DNA of 64,000 bases. Source: Stromatinia cepivora (taxonomy: Eukaryota; Ascomycota; Leotiomycetes; Helotiales; Sclerotiniaceae). Where the stretch lies: positions 1,302,001-1,366,000 of the forward strand of contig RCTD01000006.1 of the NCBI GenBank assembly GCA_014898415.1, written 5' to 3'. Each line of letters opens with the position of its first letter. The stretch's first letter is position 1. Under the pieces are notes generated by a model. It did no database searches and was not told where the DNA came from. It saw only the letters and a program-made list of their open reading frames with translations. The translations under genes and the position numbers were made by a program. Positions 32,507 through 45,428 of this stretch are shown here, one piece after another.

Positions 32507-33512
32507 TCAAAAGACATAGCTAGCTACATCCCTACTCTCATAATATTCCGCCATCGCTTCATCCCTCCCTTGCTGCGAATACACATCCTCCTCTTCTGTA
32601 GATATCGTCCCGCAACCTGATATCAAGGAAGGTGTTGGATCATCTAGCTCAAGATCCGAGATATCATACAAGTATTCCGACGAAGGAATAGGCGACTCGA
32701 CTTCGAAGTAGGAATCTGGACTTGCACAGCCGCTGAGATTTGTGTAATGTGAGACGTGCATTGAACAGTCCCCGTAGTCGCATCGATTTGCTTGCTCTGA
32801 ATGTCGTTGGATTTCTTCAAAAACATCAACGTTGAAAGCGGGGTGGCTGCGGCAAAGGGCAGATAGCTGTCTATTCATTCCGTCGAACCTTATTGAGAAG
32901 AGAAGGCTACGGACTTTTTCCACAATGAGATTCCGGAGATCATTTGCATTTGCTCGATTATGGTAAATAAACTGGATTTCAGATGGTAGAGGCATCCAAT
33001 ATCCAGTTCGTAAAGTATCCCTACAATAAACATACTCCCACAAAGCTTTATGCGCCAAATCCATAACTCCCATCTCAACAGCTAGCGTGTGTAGTATTAC
33101 CCATTCCGAGATATGTGTAGTAGTATCATAATTTTCTGAATCACGTCGAGGCATCGCATATACACATCCGTATATCCAACTGAAGAATTGATTGAATGTA
33201 TGAACGTCATCTTCGTACCGGTAGATGACCTTCCGTTGACTTTGCTGGAAATCACGAAATGAGGTTTCGATGGGTGATAACTCGATGGCGGAATCACTAC
33301 TGTCTTCGGTCATTTGGTTGTGGAGCTGTGCGCGAAACCAGGGGGATTTTTCGCAGAGGAGACTCTCGTGGAAGAAAAATGGTTGTCCTTCTGGGCTGAC
33401 GATTACTGTGACGATTCCGGAGCATGCATGTCTGGTATTCGTGTCAGGATTGGTATGTTCCAGCGTGGAACCAAAAGATTAGGGGGTCTTACTCGTGAAT
33501 ATACGAACTCAT
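32507..33512 (-). CDS. BTB/POZ-domain protein with Cys/His motif (BTB gene 3)
   Basis: Exon 1 is 33512-33493 (MSSYIHE, 20 nt). The intron is 33492-33432 (CTGAC branch, ACCAG end). Exon 2 is 33431-32507. Total 314 residues. The spliced N-terminus gives SGIVTVIVSPEGQPFFFHES, then LLCEKSPWFRAQL, then an acidic YEDDVHTFNQFFSWIYGC, so the BTB core is complete. This extends upstream of the ATG at 33313, which would drop the first strands. A BACK-like part follows (WVILHTLAVEMGVMDLAHKALWEY). Near residues 224-235 is RCDYGDCSMHVSH, a Cys-x4-Cys-x2-His-x2-His cluster also seen in BTB gene 4 and loosely in gene 1. The tail is acidic. Its role is unknown; protein-protein adaptor is the default inference. 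Confidence 0.72.
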
Positions 33513-35344
33513 GATTTTCGTGACGATAAAAGCTGTATTTAATTCTTTGCTGAAAGCCACAAGATGCAGTTCCGAAAAACTATAGACGTGTACTCCGACC
33601 GGTTAATTGCAATAAGTAATAGGAAAGAAGAATATCGTAGGGAGTTCTCAAGTATCTCAAAGTTAATCCAGATTGATCTTCTTGGGTGGTTGTCGATTAC
33701 ATTTCCATGGATCTAGCTCAACCTGTTCGGCTTCTACCGCTACTGTTGCACTTGCAAACGCTCGCCATTGCCCAGCCTCACCATCCTAAAGTCCCGGACC
33801 TCAAAGTGATATTCCAGGTGTATCATTCAAGACTCTTTTCTCTTATCTTCCAAAACTTGCCAGCTACAGTTTTTCCTGCAGGGAACAACGATGACTACTA
33901 TTCCCCCAGGGTAGTTTGCTGTAAAGAAACCTTAGTTCCAAAAACACGGGGAAGCGGGCCAACCTGGATAAAGCAAATAGGGCGGGGGATGACGATCATC
34001 AATGCAGTTTTCCATCTTGCAGGATTTCTCCATCTGCAATCATATCACATATGAGCTGTCTGAAATTACTCCTATTGTTCGTGCTCGGTGAAGATTGAGG
34101 TCGTACGAATGTGCCCGAAATAGTGCATCGGCCACTAAAATTATGACCCCTTCCCCTGGCGAGACTGCTTTTTGCGGAGGCAAAACACGAATTTATGGCG
34201 GCTAGATCACCACCACCGTGAATTAAACATACTTAGTGGAATAAGTGTGAACAAATGTGAGATATGATATCGTGAGTTTCTGTGCAACAGTTTATGTCAT
34301 AGTTTGGTAACCCATTTTGGTGACTAATGTTCTTCGTCAAACGGGAATGCGCTTTAGCTCTAGAGTCTGGAATCTTATCAATCGGAGTATTGGAGTATCG
34401 ATATACAATTATGCAAACGAAAAAAGCACGGCAGGTAGATGATCGACGGACGGTTCATACTTGCGAATACCGGGTACCAACATCTGCAAAGGCTCATATG
34501 ATGATGTAACGAGTAGATTCTGTCATCTTTAGGTCCGTAAAAACTGGTGGACAAGGAATATTCTTGCAAGATTGATCTACAGAAACTCGGAGAGTTCTAG
34601 TTCAATCTTCACAGTTAATTATCTTTAGAGGTTTATGAATATGGTAACATGGTAAAACGGAGACTGGTGGATATTCAGAAAAGCTGGTACGCAGAAAACA
34701 TCAAACTTTCAATTACCGCCATTTTCAACTGTGTTTTGCTCAATTACGCAGATATGCCAGCTTTCTCCATACATAATGAATACACCCGCTACAGTCAATG
34801 AGAAAAACAAAAACTGAAAAACAACTGTTTCTCCAAAACAGTTGAATATGACAAGCTCGGGATCTGCTCCAGACTCTGGAATTTTCATGAGATGCCCGCT
34901 TGGCCAATGGTATATGTAATTACTGCACAATTTTGTGGTGAATTTCTTTTCGTGTCGAGTGACTTCGAGTTTCGCCCGGCGGAAAATGAATGAAAAGATA
35001 ATAGAAAGAAGTTCATTTTGAATTGTTGAAGAATGACTATAGCTTCTTTTGAAATTATCCCAATGGATGGAAGTTTCCAGCCTTGGGTTCCAAAAAAAAA
35101 CGTTACTTTTTCGCTTGTTTACCTCTCAGTTCATTGTTGTTATTCACTTCCAGTGATTCTGCCACTTGTTAGTCGGGAATTACTGCAAGCTTAAATATGA
35201 GAGTAATCATTTAGAAACACAAAACATTTCCCACATTTCCCAGCTTCCCAATTTCAATAACATCAAAGCTTCTTGATCAGGTATTGTAATCTTAGATCTC
35301 ATAATTCGGCATATCAACCTACTAGAAGCTTTTGCTATCTTAAA
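33513..35344. other. Gene-poor intergenic region
   Basis: 1.8 kb. A plus-strand frame at 33686-34054 has no recognisable domain or splice partner and is not called. Nothing else is supported. Confidence 0.4.
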
Positions 35345-36713
35345 ATGGTAGGTTTTAATATCCTTCTCTCAAAAATTTAGACATTTACTAATTGACCTAT
35401 GTAGCTTAGAACACGTGCGAGACGTGTTCAACGTGAGGAAAGTGAAGAAAGCGAGGAACGCGAGGAGCTTGAGGGAAACGAAGAAAACGAAGAGAACCAG
35501 GATAGCGAGGATAATCAGGATAGCGACGAAAATGGAGATAGCGACGATGGTGAGAATAGCAAGGATAGTGACGGTAGTGAGGTCCAAGGAGACTGGGACT
35601 ATGGAGACGATGAGAACGATCAGAATGATGATGATGATGATGATGACGATGATGACAATGATGATGAGGAAGACGAGGAAGATGAGGAAGATGAGGAAGA
35701 TGAGGAAGACGAGGAAGACGAGGAAGATGAGGAAGGCGATAAAGACAATAAAGACAATAAAGAGCACGATGAAGATGAAAAAGAAAAGCCACCTCCTATG
35801 ACTGCAGAACAAAAAAAGATGTCAGTATAGATACTCATTTTCGAATGCATCATACTAATATCTCCTAGGGCCGAAGATTTTGAACCTCGTGAACCAACTG
35901 TGAAAGATGCCAAGTTCTTTTTCATCATTCTCGATTCTATGAAAGTTGTCCCGGATGTAAGTTTCAATTTCATTCATCCTTTGACTGAAGCTTCAATATG
36001 CAGTTTATTTAAAATCAATCTCTTTTTCAAGATCTGCATTTTCCATTTTTTTTCCCTGTTCATCTTTTCACATTCTTACCCCTCTAGCTGCAGCCATTTG
36101 CTCCTTTAATTAACCGAACATGTGATTACTTTTACTAAATTTTTTTTTTTTTCGCACACAGGTTGATTGGGCTCTTGTTGCTCAGCGCGCTGGTTGTGCC
36201 AATGCCATTTCTGCTCGTACTCGCTTTGGACAAGTTAGGAGGAAGCTCAGAGATCATTATAAAGTACCGGCACAACCGCTCATCCCTACAGTAACAGGTT
36301 TCCCTCCCCCAAGAATCCCCGAACGAGAGAAGACTGGTAAGGAAAAAGTAGTCTTGTTCGACCCCAAGGACTTAAGAATGGTCAAGCGAAAGGGTACCAA
36401 GCCTGAAGCTCCCCAGAATGTTGAAAAATCGAAGCCGTCGAAGTTCACACAAAATCGTGGCCAAGGATACACCATGCTGAGGAACGACGATGAGTCAGCA
36501 AACTATATCAAGCATGCTAATGAGCGTGATGATTATGACAGTGAGAATGAGTATCAGAATAAGGAGGAGTTCGACCTCAGTAATTATCATGGATATGATA
36601 AGGAGACGAACACCCTTACTGTTAGTGACGAAGGAGAAGAGGGTAGTGCCAGCGAAGATGAGCATACCAGAAGATTTTATCACGGTGGTGGCGGAAGACT
36701 CATAGAGCACTAA
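35345..36713 (+). CDS. Myb-like nuclear protein with acidic low-complexity arm (Myb cluster 1)
   Basis: Proposed exons: 35345-35347 (the ATG alone), 35405-35820, 35869-35956 and 36162-36713 (352 residues). Residues 2-140 are highly acidic, with runs of Asp and Glu-Glu-Asp repeats encoded by GAT/GAAGAC repeats. A Myb/SANT-like domain follows at about 150-205: KFFFIILDSMKVVPD|VDWALVAQRAG, then ISARTRFGQVRRKL; the bar marks a phase-0 intron. The C-terminal part has a basic then acidic composition. It is probably a chromatin-bound or DNA-binding protein. The domain resembles those of the next three genes, with an intron at the same place. The single-codon first exon is the least certain part of the model. 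Confidence 0.62.
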
Positions 36714-38191
36714 GACGTAAGATTTATTGGTGTTGCAGGTTTGCAAGTCTATTATAACATTTTATGTAGTATCATTTCGGGATTGAGCTAACTGTTCTTC
36801 ATAGATTAAATACCAGTTCAGAGTTGAGAGGTTCATTCGCGATCCATGTCGTATACGAGTGGTAGAAGCGCACACATGGCTATATTTGAGTCAGGAATTG
36901 TATGGGATTGATTAATGGTGGCTATCTTCATTTTTCGGAGTGTTCTTTGGGTTGTATGGCAACGGGTGATTCACACGCACCTTGCATGGAAGCAGATATG
37001 GAGATAGTTGGTTGAGATGTGGAATGGATAGGATGTCTAATAACTCCATGATCTGACTTTACAATTTTATGTGCACTTGGGTCAGAGTATTTATGGTGAA
37101 TTTGAATCCAGATAAAGGCATTTTGTGATGTAAAATGATTAACCCGTGCTTCTGGTCCCTATCATCTTCCACTTGATACAGCAGGACACGGTCAAAATAT
37201 GAGGCCAGGTCATGGACAACTTCACATCAGATTACTTATAAACTCCCCAATAAACTTAGTTTTACTCACAGCGTTCATAGTAGTTGACGCTGGGTATGGT
37301 CTTTTTTGGGCATATGCCGCGACTTTCGGTCTGATGATCTATGTGCCTTGCCTTTAGAGCTGGGTGTCGCTGATGTGGATAGTTGCATTATGGCCTCGGT
37401 ACTGATAGCCTTATTGAAAGCTCCAGAACTTTTTCTGTAACTCATTGCTTGAATGCGTCATCTGGTGGCGTTTGGAAAATGCATCTTCGTGTGACATTTT
37501 TCATTCACTTCTTCTTCATGCACAAACGATCAGTCAGAACATGCCAGAATAGTAAGACCGAGGTTTATAGATTCATATCTAACTAGCTAGTACAGCAGAA
37601 TGTATTATATTCCTTTTGAGTTATTGATTTTTGCTTGACATGATCCTATTGGTCTTGTTATTGACACTACTAGAGTGATGGTGCCAGCTCCTTTATAATT
37701 CAGATAGCTAACTGTACAAAAATGAAAAACTCGATCAATTCATTCAATGAAAAAGAGCTGATACCGGTGAAAGTGACATGTGAAAGTGGTTAGCCTCCAG
37801 AATGAACATCTGCAGATGATTTTTAGTGAATAGTGAAGGTTGGCTTCCACATCATCCAATTAAGCGAGAGAGAATATTGAAGGGAAATTTTCATGAGTAC
37901 CGTTCCTATGGGGACATATAAGAACATCTTCATCGCACATTCAACTTAATTTCTCCATCTCACTTACACAACATTTTCCTCAACCTCAATCAGCTGGCAT
38001 TATTCACATTCTCATACCATTTAACAACCTCACACTTCATACATCAATAGCTTGCACCCTGCAAGTTCATCATGTATGTTTCATTACTTTCATCTTTCTG
38101 CGATACTTTCATCGTGCTGACAGGTCTGGTATACATAGATCGACTCGTCGCGTCCCATTCCACAAAAAACACTCTTCCAACCAAAATCAAA
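36714..38191. other. Intergenic plus leader of Myb cluster gene 2
   Basis: 1.5 kb without a supportable gene. A probable leader intron (GTATGT...CTGACAG) lies at about 38075-38124, upstream of the next ATG. Confidence 0.45.
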
Positions 38192-39093
38192 ATGTCCGAC
38201 AACGAGGTTGCTAGCTCTCCAGCTCAATCCGGCGGCGGTATGAGCCAGGTAGAAGTTGATTTTCTCATGTGCTGCCTTCGCAATACTACTGGTGGCTCTA
38301 TCCAGGTAAGTCATCTTGTCGCGCTGCGATTTTCTTATGCTAGTATCGTTCTTTTACCTTCGATCTTCGATTTGCGACGTACAACCACCACTGTACCTCA
38401 CTTCCACATTTCAATATCAGAATAATGTATCAAGACGTTCACTCATCTTTTGACTGAAAATGCTCATATGAAAATACTAAACACAAGCGTTTCATTCTTG
38501 CGCAGCACCATGTCACCACATCGTGACTGAAATGACTTGTTCCTGTTCCAAAGTTCATCGCGCGCACCTATCTTACATCATCTTTACTTCCAATATCGCA
38601 CATTTTTGATTTTCAAATAATTGTTCCCAATAGCTGATTAGGAAAAAACTTTCAAGGTCGATACCCAAAAAGTCGCTCAACTCTTGAACTACAAGAACCC
38701 TCGTTCAGTAAGTCATATCCTCATCCATCAAATCTTCCCTTTCCTAACCTGAAGCTTCAGGTTTCCAACAAGGTTTCTAGCATCAAGAAGAAGTATAACC
38801 TTCCCTTCGGCGCCTCCAGCCGCACCGCCGAGGAGATGGCAGTAAGCAAGCCTGGCAGGGGCGACAGCTCACCAAAGAAGGCATCTGATGCAAATGGTGA
38901 TAATGAGCCTGCCATTCCTACCACTCCCTCCAAGAACCGTGTCACCAAGGCTAAGGCCACTCCAAAACCTCGCGCGAAGAAGACACCAGCGAAGAAGTCC
39001 ACCAAGAAGGTTGCCGCTGAGGAGTCCGAAGAAGAGCTTACCGACGTTAAGGATGAGGATATGGAAGATGCCAAAGAGGAAGACGATGAGTAG
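38192..39093 (+). CDS. Small Myb-like nuclear protein (Myb cluster 2)
   Basis: Exons 38192-38305, 38657-38707 and 38761-39093, all phase 0, give 165 residues. The Myb/SANT-like domain is at about 18-75: EVDFLMCCLRNTTGGSIQ|VDTQKVAQLLNYKNPRS|VSNKVSSIKKKYNLPF (bars mark introns). The C-terminus is a lysine/alanine-rich arm (KPRAKKTPAKKSTKKV) resembling linker-histone tails, ending in an acidic stretch. This fits a small chromatin or DNA-binding protein. The first intron is unusually long for the window (351 nt). No other catalytic or interaction domain is seen. Confidence 0.72.
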
Positions 39094-40110
39094 ATAATAT
39101 TTTACGTCATATCTTTCCCAAGGCCGGTGTTGGTGCTTATATGCTGCCCAAGCTTGGTATGAGTGCCGCAAGGTGGTTCTGTCCAACGTTAGTTCTTCAA
39201 GTCCTGACGCTTTTCTTTTTTCTCCGTGTCCATGGCGATTGGGATTTACAATAGATACTAGAGAGAGTATGGAAGACGTAAATTATCAGCCATGGATACT
39301 AATCATTGTCAATTGCTCGTTTTCAGGGATGGGGATGATCTATAGGTGGTTGTTGGTTGTTTCATTGCAGCTTTGAGTTGTTCCGGAAACTACAATATCA
39401 GAGATCTTTACAGGATTATTGCTTATTCTACTTCTTTGAGTGTGACCGTGAATTACTTTTGCAATCTCCTAACTTGTTCAAGTATCAAATCAGGTGAATA
39501 AGCACGGTAGAGGAAAAAGCAATATATATGAGGTCTGTGCAAACAATGTCAGCCAAACGGAAACGCCGCAGAATTTGTATCATATTCTTCACAATGCTCA
39601 TTTTCTGCCGCCTAGAAGCTGTAAATCCATACTCCATGCATAATCTGATCATGGAAATGTGATGATAGCTTTTGTAAAGCAGCAATAATTCATTTTTCCA
39701 ATTTGACTGGAAGGTTGCGGGAAGATGAGATACAGCCAGAAAAGAGAAATGTCTGGATAATTCACTTTTATTTCTATCGCTACCTACTAATTACTAATTT
39801 GGGTACCTATCATTATAAGGTCAACGGTTTATCTCTGCTGCTACTCAACTGCTTCGCTTCTTCTCCATCCATCAACACCACATCTGAACACAACCTCACA
39901 TCCTCACAACCATAACCAAAAATTCAAAATTCCTGCAAATTAGCTTGCGCATCCAAAGACTTAATTTCAAAGAAGCATTACACCGAAAATCAATTACTTT
40001 ATCTAGTACAAGGTAAGTTTTCCATCTGAAATCTCAAGATTTTGTGAAGTCCTGATGGTCAATCTTGGTAAAGTTGAGCTGACTTGAAGGCAGATTCAGT
40101 AATCGTGAAG
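39094..40110. other. Intergenic, between Myb cluster genes 2 and 3
   Basis: 1.0 kb with no supportable gene. The last 300 bp, with CTCACATCCTCACAACC-like sequence, is probably promoter and leader of the next gene. Confidence 0.45.
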
Positions 40111-41148
40111 ATGACGGCTCTGACTTTGACCGCGAAGGAGACAGAAATGCTTGTTGCTGTCATGTCTGAGATGGGCGAGATTCCTAATACCGTAAGTAAC
40201 TTCTTTACATTTCTCATCTCTCAACCTGGTGCGGGAGCCATCTTTGGTCAAGCTTTTACTTCAATCGATCTAGAATGTCGAATCTACTTTTTGGATCCTT
40301 ATTTATTTCAACTGAATATCTTGGCTTTTGAGACCTCATAATAAGAATCAGTAGTTCTCATATGACGTTGTCTCCTCCAAGATAAGAACGTCGCCGTCCC
40401 TTCAATATATCAACTACACTTGAGCAACATACTAACTGTCTCAATTAAATAGATCAACTTCGAACGTGTCGCCACTCGAGTTGAGGTCAAGTATGCTAGG
40501 AATGCGCGTTCAAGCTTCAAGAAATTATTTGATAAGTTGAAGGTATGATACTCCCCCGATAAAGTTCCATGTATACTCGGTCACCCATTAGAATGGTACT
40601 AACTCACTGCCAATTAGGCTCAAGCAGGACCTGCTCCAGATGGCGAAAATGGCAGTACTCCACCTAAGACCCCAAGTCCCACCAAGAAAGCTTCTCCAAA
40701 GAAGAAAGTCGGCCCTAACAACACTCCCATCAAAGCCACTCCTAAATCCAGGGGAAAGAAAGCTGCAGCCAAGAAGGAAGTCAAGGAGGAAGTGTTTGAC
40801 AGTGATGAGCACTTGGAAGAACCAGTTTGGGACAACGAAGATGAAGATGGCAAGTCATCAAACCACATTTCTTCCCTGGCAGCCGAAAATACTGGAAAGA
40901 AGGCCGGAGTTAGCCACTCTACCGGATATTCCGAAAGTGTTCAGACATCAGATGAGGATACTAGGATGTCTGTCGTCGAAGTCAAAAAGTCGAAGTCTGC
41001 TTTGCTCGGAAATAATGCAGATGACGAACAGTTTGATCCTGAAGAACAGATTCAGGCCGATCAGTTTGGCATGAGTGTTCCTGCTTATCGGGAGTGGCAA
41101 ACTCTTAATGTTTACACCGCTCACGACAATTTCCTGGATGATATCTGA
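40111..41148 (+). CDS. Myb-like nuclear protein (Myb cluster 3)
   Basis: Exons 40111-40191, 40453-40542 and 40618-41148, all phase 0, give 233 residues. The domain covers residues 8-57: KETEMLVAVMSEMGEIPNT|INFERVATRVEVKYARNARS, then SFKKLFDKLK; the bar marks the intron at the position shared with cluster genes 1, 2 and 4. Next comes a basic Ser/Pro/Lys segment (SPTKKASPKKK, KSRGKKAAAKK), then an acidic segment with DSDEHLEEPVWDNEDEDG. The C-terminus (QADQFGMSVPAYREWQTLNV) is more ordered. A nuclear, DNA-associated role is likely from composition; the target is unknown. Confidence 0.7.
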
Positions 41149-42186
41149 GAAGGATGATTCTTTCAAGCATAGCATAGCTTCAGACTCCGTCCAAATTTTC
41201 TTTTAATTTCTCTTCTTGTGGATCCTTGCGATGCTTTTCTTCAAGGTTTTTCGTCATCAAAAATACGCATTCATTTGCACACTCTTTACTTGCATCCACA
41301 CTTGCTAATTTTAACCACTTCGACAGAGGATTCTTATTAAATTCAATTCTTTCCCCTTTTCTGTTCGACTCGCTACTCTCGGATGGAAGGATGAATAAAC
41401 TTAAGATGGATGTCATTTGACTTGTTCGCAGGTTGGTTGTAGTATTGAGCATGGCACGTTTGTTTCCTTTCGCCACGGTTGTATTATGAGGGAGAATATG
41501 GGTTTTCGGGATTTCAATGGGAAAGATATGATAGATATCATAAGGGGTATTGGGGGGAAGTTCTTATGCATGGTCAAAGACGTTAGCCGTAGTATCTTCA
41601 GAGTTTGCTTTCTAATGCAACCTCCCATAACCAAAATATCAATTCTCTACCTATTTCCCGTGATATAATAATGCTCCTTCCGAGGTTGAAAGAACTCTTC
41701 TTTCGGAAATTCTTTCAAAATTCACTGTTCAGACCACGATGCCATAACCCACCTCTAGTGACCAACCCCAAATCAAACAACGAAATTACTCTTTGATGGC
41801 CCCACTCCTTACAACCACATTCCCAATTCTTTCACGCACACAAACTCTCAACAACATTAGCCTGCCCTAAATCTACGAATTGACTATTCCTGACAAGCCA
41901 GTAAGTAGCAGCCGCTCAACCACAGTCTGGACATTAAAAAGATGTCCTCCCCCCACTTCCCTCATCTCAACTTGTCAGTCTCACTAGATAGGAAGACCTA
42001 CCTCATCTTTCCTTTTGCAGCCGTCAATCTGAGTTCCTTCCCAATTCAATACTCAAAATTCCGATCTCTCTCTAGAAAAGAGAAGACTAACTTATTATAT
42101 TGTCTTTGCTAGTCTATCAAGTCAAGGAAACCTCAACAATACACGAAGATATACGAAACTGCAACGATCTATAGAATTTGATCATC
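41149..42186. other. Intergenic, between Myb cluster genes 3 and 4
   Basis: 1.0 kb; no gene is supported. The 41810-42180 stretch is C/T-rich, typical of a leader. Confidence 0.45.
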
Positions 42187-43271
42187 ATGGCTCCAGCTTC
42201 TAATGAAGAACAATTCAAGTTCCTTATCAGCTGTATTCGATATAGCAACAATGGAAAGGTATTTCCTCTTTTCCCTCCTCTACACTTCGCTGTCTTTTCA
42301 CTTTCACCCCGCCATCTTACCGTCCTGTCAAAGAAGAATACTAAGATCACGTAGGTAGACTTCGGTCAAGTAGCCAAAGAATGCAACATCGTCACCAAAG
42401 GCGCCGCGTAAGTTACCTTCTTTTCAACTCCCCGCTTCCTATCCTAATTCTAATTCCCCCACACCCATTCCCATTATCCCATTCTCCATCCCAAACACTG
42501 AACTAACACTTTCCTCCCCCTAGTGCAAAACGCTACGAACGTATGATGCGCTCCCACGGCATCGCCCCAAACGCAGCATCCATCAAGCCAGCTCCTAGCT
42601 CATCCTCCAGCCCCTCAGCCCCTACCTCCGCCTCCCGCAACAAATCCAGCTCTAGCAAGAAACGCAAGTTTTCCCACGAAGAAGAGAATATCGACGATGA
42701 AGAAGAAACCTCCAATCAAGTAGCAAGCAAGAGTCGACTTAAGAGAGAGGTTAAGAGCGAGATGGGTGGTCATGCTAATGCCAATCATGCGATTGTGAAG
42801 GAAGAGGTGTATCGTGAGGATTCTCCTAGTGCGCAGTTACAGGAAGGATTGCAGATGGGTCTTGGTGCGGGATTGTGCGATGTTAATAGGGAGTTGGTGG
42901 GCTATTATAGTGGAGGTAGTGGTGTGAGTGGAAGTGTTAGTGGGGATGCAGGAGGAGGTGAGTTTAGTGATGTGGAGGGGTATGCTGGTGCTATGAGTGC
43001 TGGTGGTATGAATGCGGGTGGTATGAATACTTATAGTCAGCCGCAGAATGGCTTTGGCTTTAATGTGGGTGGATATAGTGGAATGATGGGTGGTCAGGGT
43101 ATGATGGGAAATGGAAATCGTATGGGTGGTCACGGTGGACAGAATATGATGACGCCTAGAAGTCATACTGCTGGCTCAGGTGGAATGGGTATGGGTGCGC
43201 AACAATATCAGTCGATGGGACAAGGTTATGATAGTCAAGGTGGTTCGGAGAGTCCTTTGTTGGTTGAATAG
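42187..43271 (+). CDS. Myb-like nuclear protein with Gly/Met-rich tail (Myb cluster 4)
   Basis: Exons 42187-42258, 42355-42407 and 42524-43271 give 290 residues. The Myb/SANT-like domain occupies residues 6-55: EEQFKFLISCIRYSNNGK|VDFGQVAKECNIVTKGAA, then AKRYERMMRSHGI. Residues 58-110 are Ser/Lys-rich with a basic cluster (SSSKKRKFSHEEE), a probable nuclear localisation signal. Residues about 150-290 are glycine- and methionine-rich (MSAGGMNAGGMNT, GMMGGQGMMGNGNRMGGHGG) and probably disordered, similar to activation or condensate-forming regions. No other domain is seen. Confidence 0.72.
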
Positions 43272-45428
43272 AGGATGCTCGAGTTCATTTGGTTGTTGGA
43301 GGCGGGGAGTCATGCTGGAGAGTATCCGAGGGAAGGAGCTTTGCTTGTGTTCATGGCATCTGCGGTTCTGAAATTCTCAGGGGACATCTGTGATACATTT
43401 CTCAGAATCTGGGGGAGGATTTTCAATTTTAGCGGATGATAGTCAAGGGCGGAGAATCAAAATTTATGCTCATAAAAACGGGTGGCAGAATAAAATGAAA
43501 ATGATTCAAACCAGCATTGAGTGCAACCTATTTGACCATTCAATATTCTCTCATTGCCCCATTTTCACCCTCTTAATGGAAATTGAACAGGGCTGTGACA
43601 CGTGGTAGTGATCGTCGCAGATTCTCTCCAGAAACGAGGCTACCCGGTAACTGCTGGACCCAACTTCTACAACTTTTCTTCAGCAATGCTAATATACGCA
43701 AATTTGGCCAATAAACCCAGAGATTGGAGCACGGTAGATAGCACAAGACTTGGGCAAATTATGAACGAACTTCTAAAATTGTAGCAAAAATCCACGAGTG
43801 ACTGTGAGGGCTAATTACCGAAGTATGTAAGATTCCTTACTCATAGAAATTACTAGGGATGAGCACTGCTGCTGTATTGAGAATGGTATCATCAACCATT
43901 GTTACTTATTCTCTCTTCTCTCTCATTATATGTGGTTCAAAGCAACACCGCATAATAAGGTCTTGTAAGTGCATCTATCCTTCGATTACTCCAACAAGTT
44001 TACACGACTCAATGACAATTCATCCGTTAATTTTCGATTTCTCTCAGTTCTGCAAGAAGTCAGACAGGGAGGTAGTTAAAGGATCTCCGACCGTTAAGCT
44101 AAACAAGATACGCATGGTAAGGACTGTTGATAGGTAACATAATTGAAGACTTGGGCATACATCTTTATAATCTTAGATAGAGCAACTTTGGAATAACAAA
44201 GCTGCAGTATGTCATTCTCACATAGAGCATTGCCATAGCGGACCCTTGGAGCACATATTTGTAGGTAAAAGCGTACCTACCCTGACTGAGGACAGCAATC
44301 AAAGCCACACCATATGGCCATAGTCTTCGATTGCTGAAGAAGGCCATAACCATAATATGTAAATAGCTCGGCCCTTTGACGTCACCAAGAATACCTACTC
44401 CCTCTCTTGTAGGCCCTCGGTGAGTTGAGATTATCCGTCCCGTTTAGGCATAGGCACAGATCGAAGTTATTGATGCGATCTTGGTCCTCGCTTGTGACTT
44501 CTCTCGCCTTTTCTCATAACAACACAATCTTTTTACAATTCCACAAATTAATTCTTTTCCTTCCATCATCAATTGAGCATATAGAGTCCCTCTGTCACTG
44601 CCCTTGTATTTCGAGTTGTCTTAGAGCTCTTTTAAGGTACGTTTCAACGACGCAATCATTAATTTGCCGCAGTTCTGCTGCAATTTCTCAATCTTCCATC
44701 CTTCAGGAACCCCACCTTCCCGATCTAGCAGTCACGCACTCCTGCACTCCATTACCCATACCCGCAGCACAGATCTGAATTGATCGGCTATTGAGTATAT
44801 TCCAAGCTATCAAGACGCATTTGATCAGGGCGCTATCAGCTCACAAAGGACTCTTCCTCTTGATGATGATAGCGTCGCCGCAGCAACACTTACTTGCCTT
44901 GAGCAATTTGTCCCCATCGGCAGCACATCAAGATCAAGTGGATTGAAACCGTTCAATCCACTCTGCACAAGATTATTCATAAGGCTTGTGTGCATCAAGT
45001 GCCCTTGTCCCTTGCCCAAGAAGCTTTTGATTCTGCGTCATACTTCACAGACTCGTCAACTGAATCTCAAAGGCAGTAGGAGATACCACCTACAACCTCA
45101 AGGCAGCAATTATCTATATATGGATACCAAGGCTTGTATACCATTTCTCCTTTTGTACATGCGCCCAACTCCTATCTCTCCGCTGTCTCTTTGCAATTCA
45201 TACCACTCTTTTCTACTTTCATATTCACCCATTTTTTATATCCCAATCTAAACTTCCCCGCTCCACAAGTCCGTTTTCGGAATAGCTACCACATAGCCAT
45301 ACCCACGTACCAAAGGTCTGACAAGGTGCTCAAGTAATAAAAGCTGACAAAGATCTCTATTTTCCAGATAGTTCTTACTTTCTTCAACAACCTTACAACA
45401 ACGTACTACCAGCCGAAGCTTAGCGAAT
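43272..45428. other. Gene-poor interval within the Myb cluster
   Basis: 2.2 kb. A stretch at 44820-45070 has coding-like composition in two frames (LPLDDDSVAAATLTCLEQF, then KWIETVQSTLHKIIHKACV). It needs a frame change and has no recognised domain, so it may be a decayed exon. The rest shows nothing. Confidence 0.38.

Noticed and set aside
33686..34054. 122-residue plus-strand frame between BTB gene 3 and the Myb cluster
   Set aside because: No recognisable motif, no supporting promoter or splice signals, and chance-length for this GC content.
35369..35812. Long minus-strand frame rich in Ile, Leu and Phe (and another rich in His/Arg)
   Set aside because: It is the antisense of the GAT/GAAGAC low-complexity coding repeat of Myb cluster gene 1; composition is explained by the repeat.
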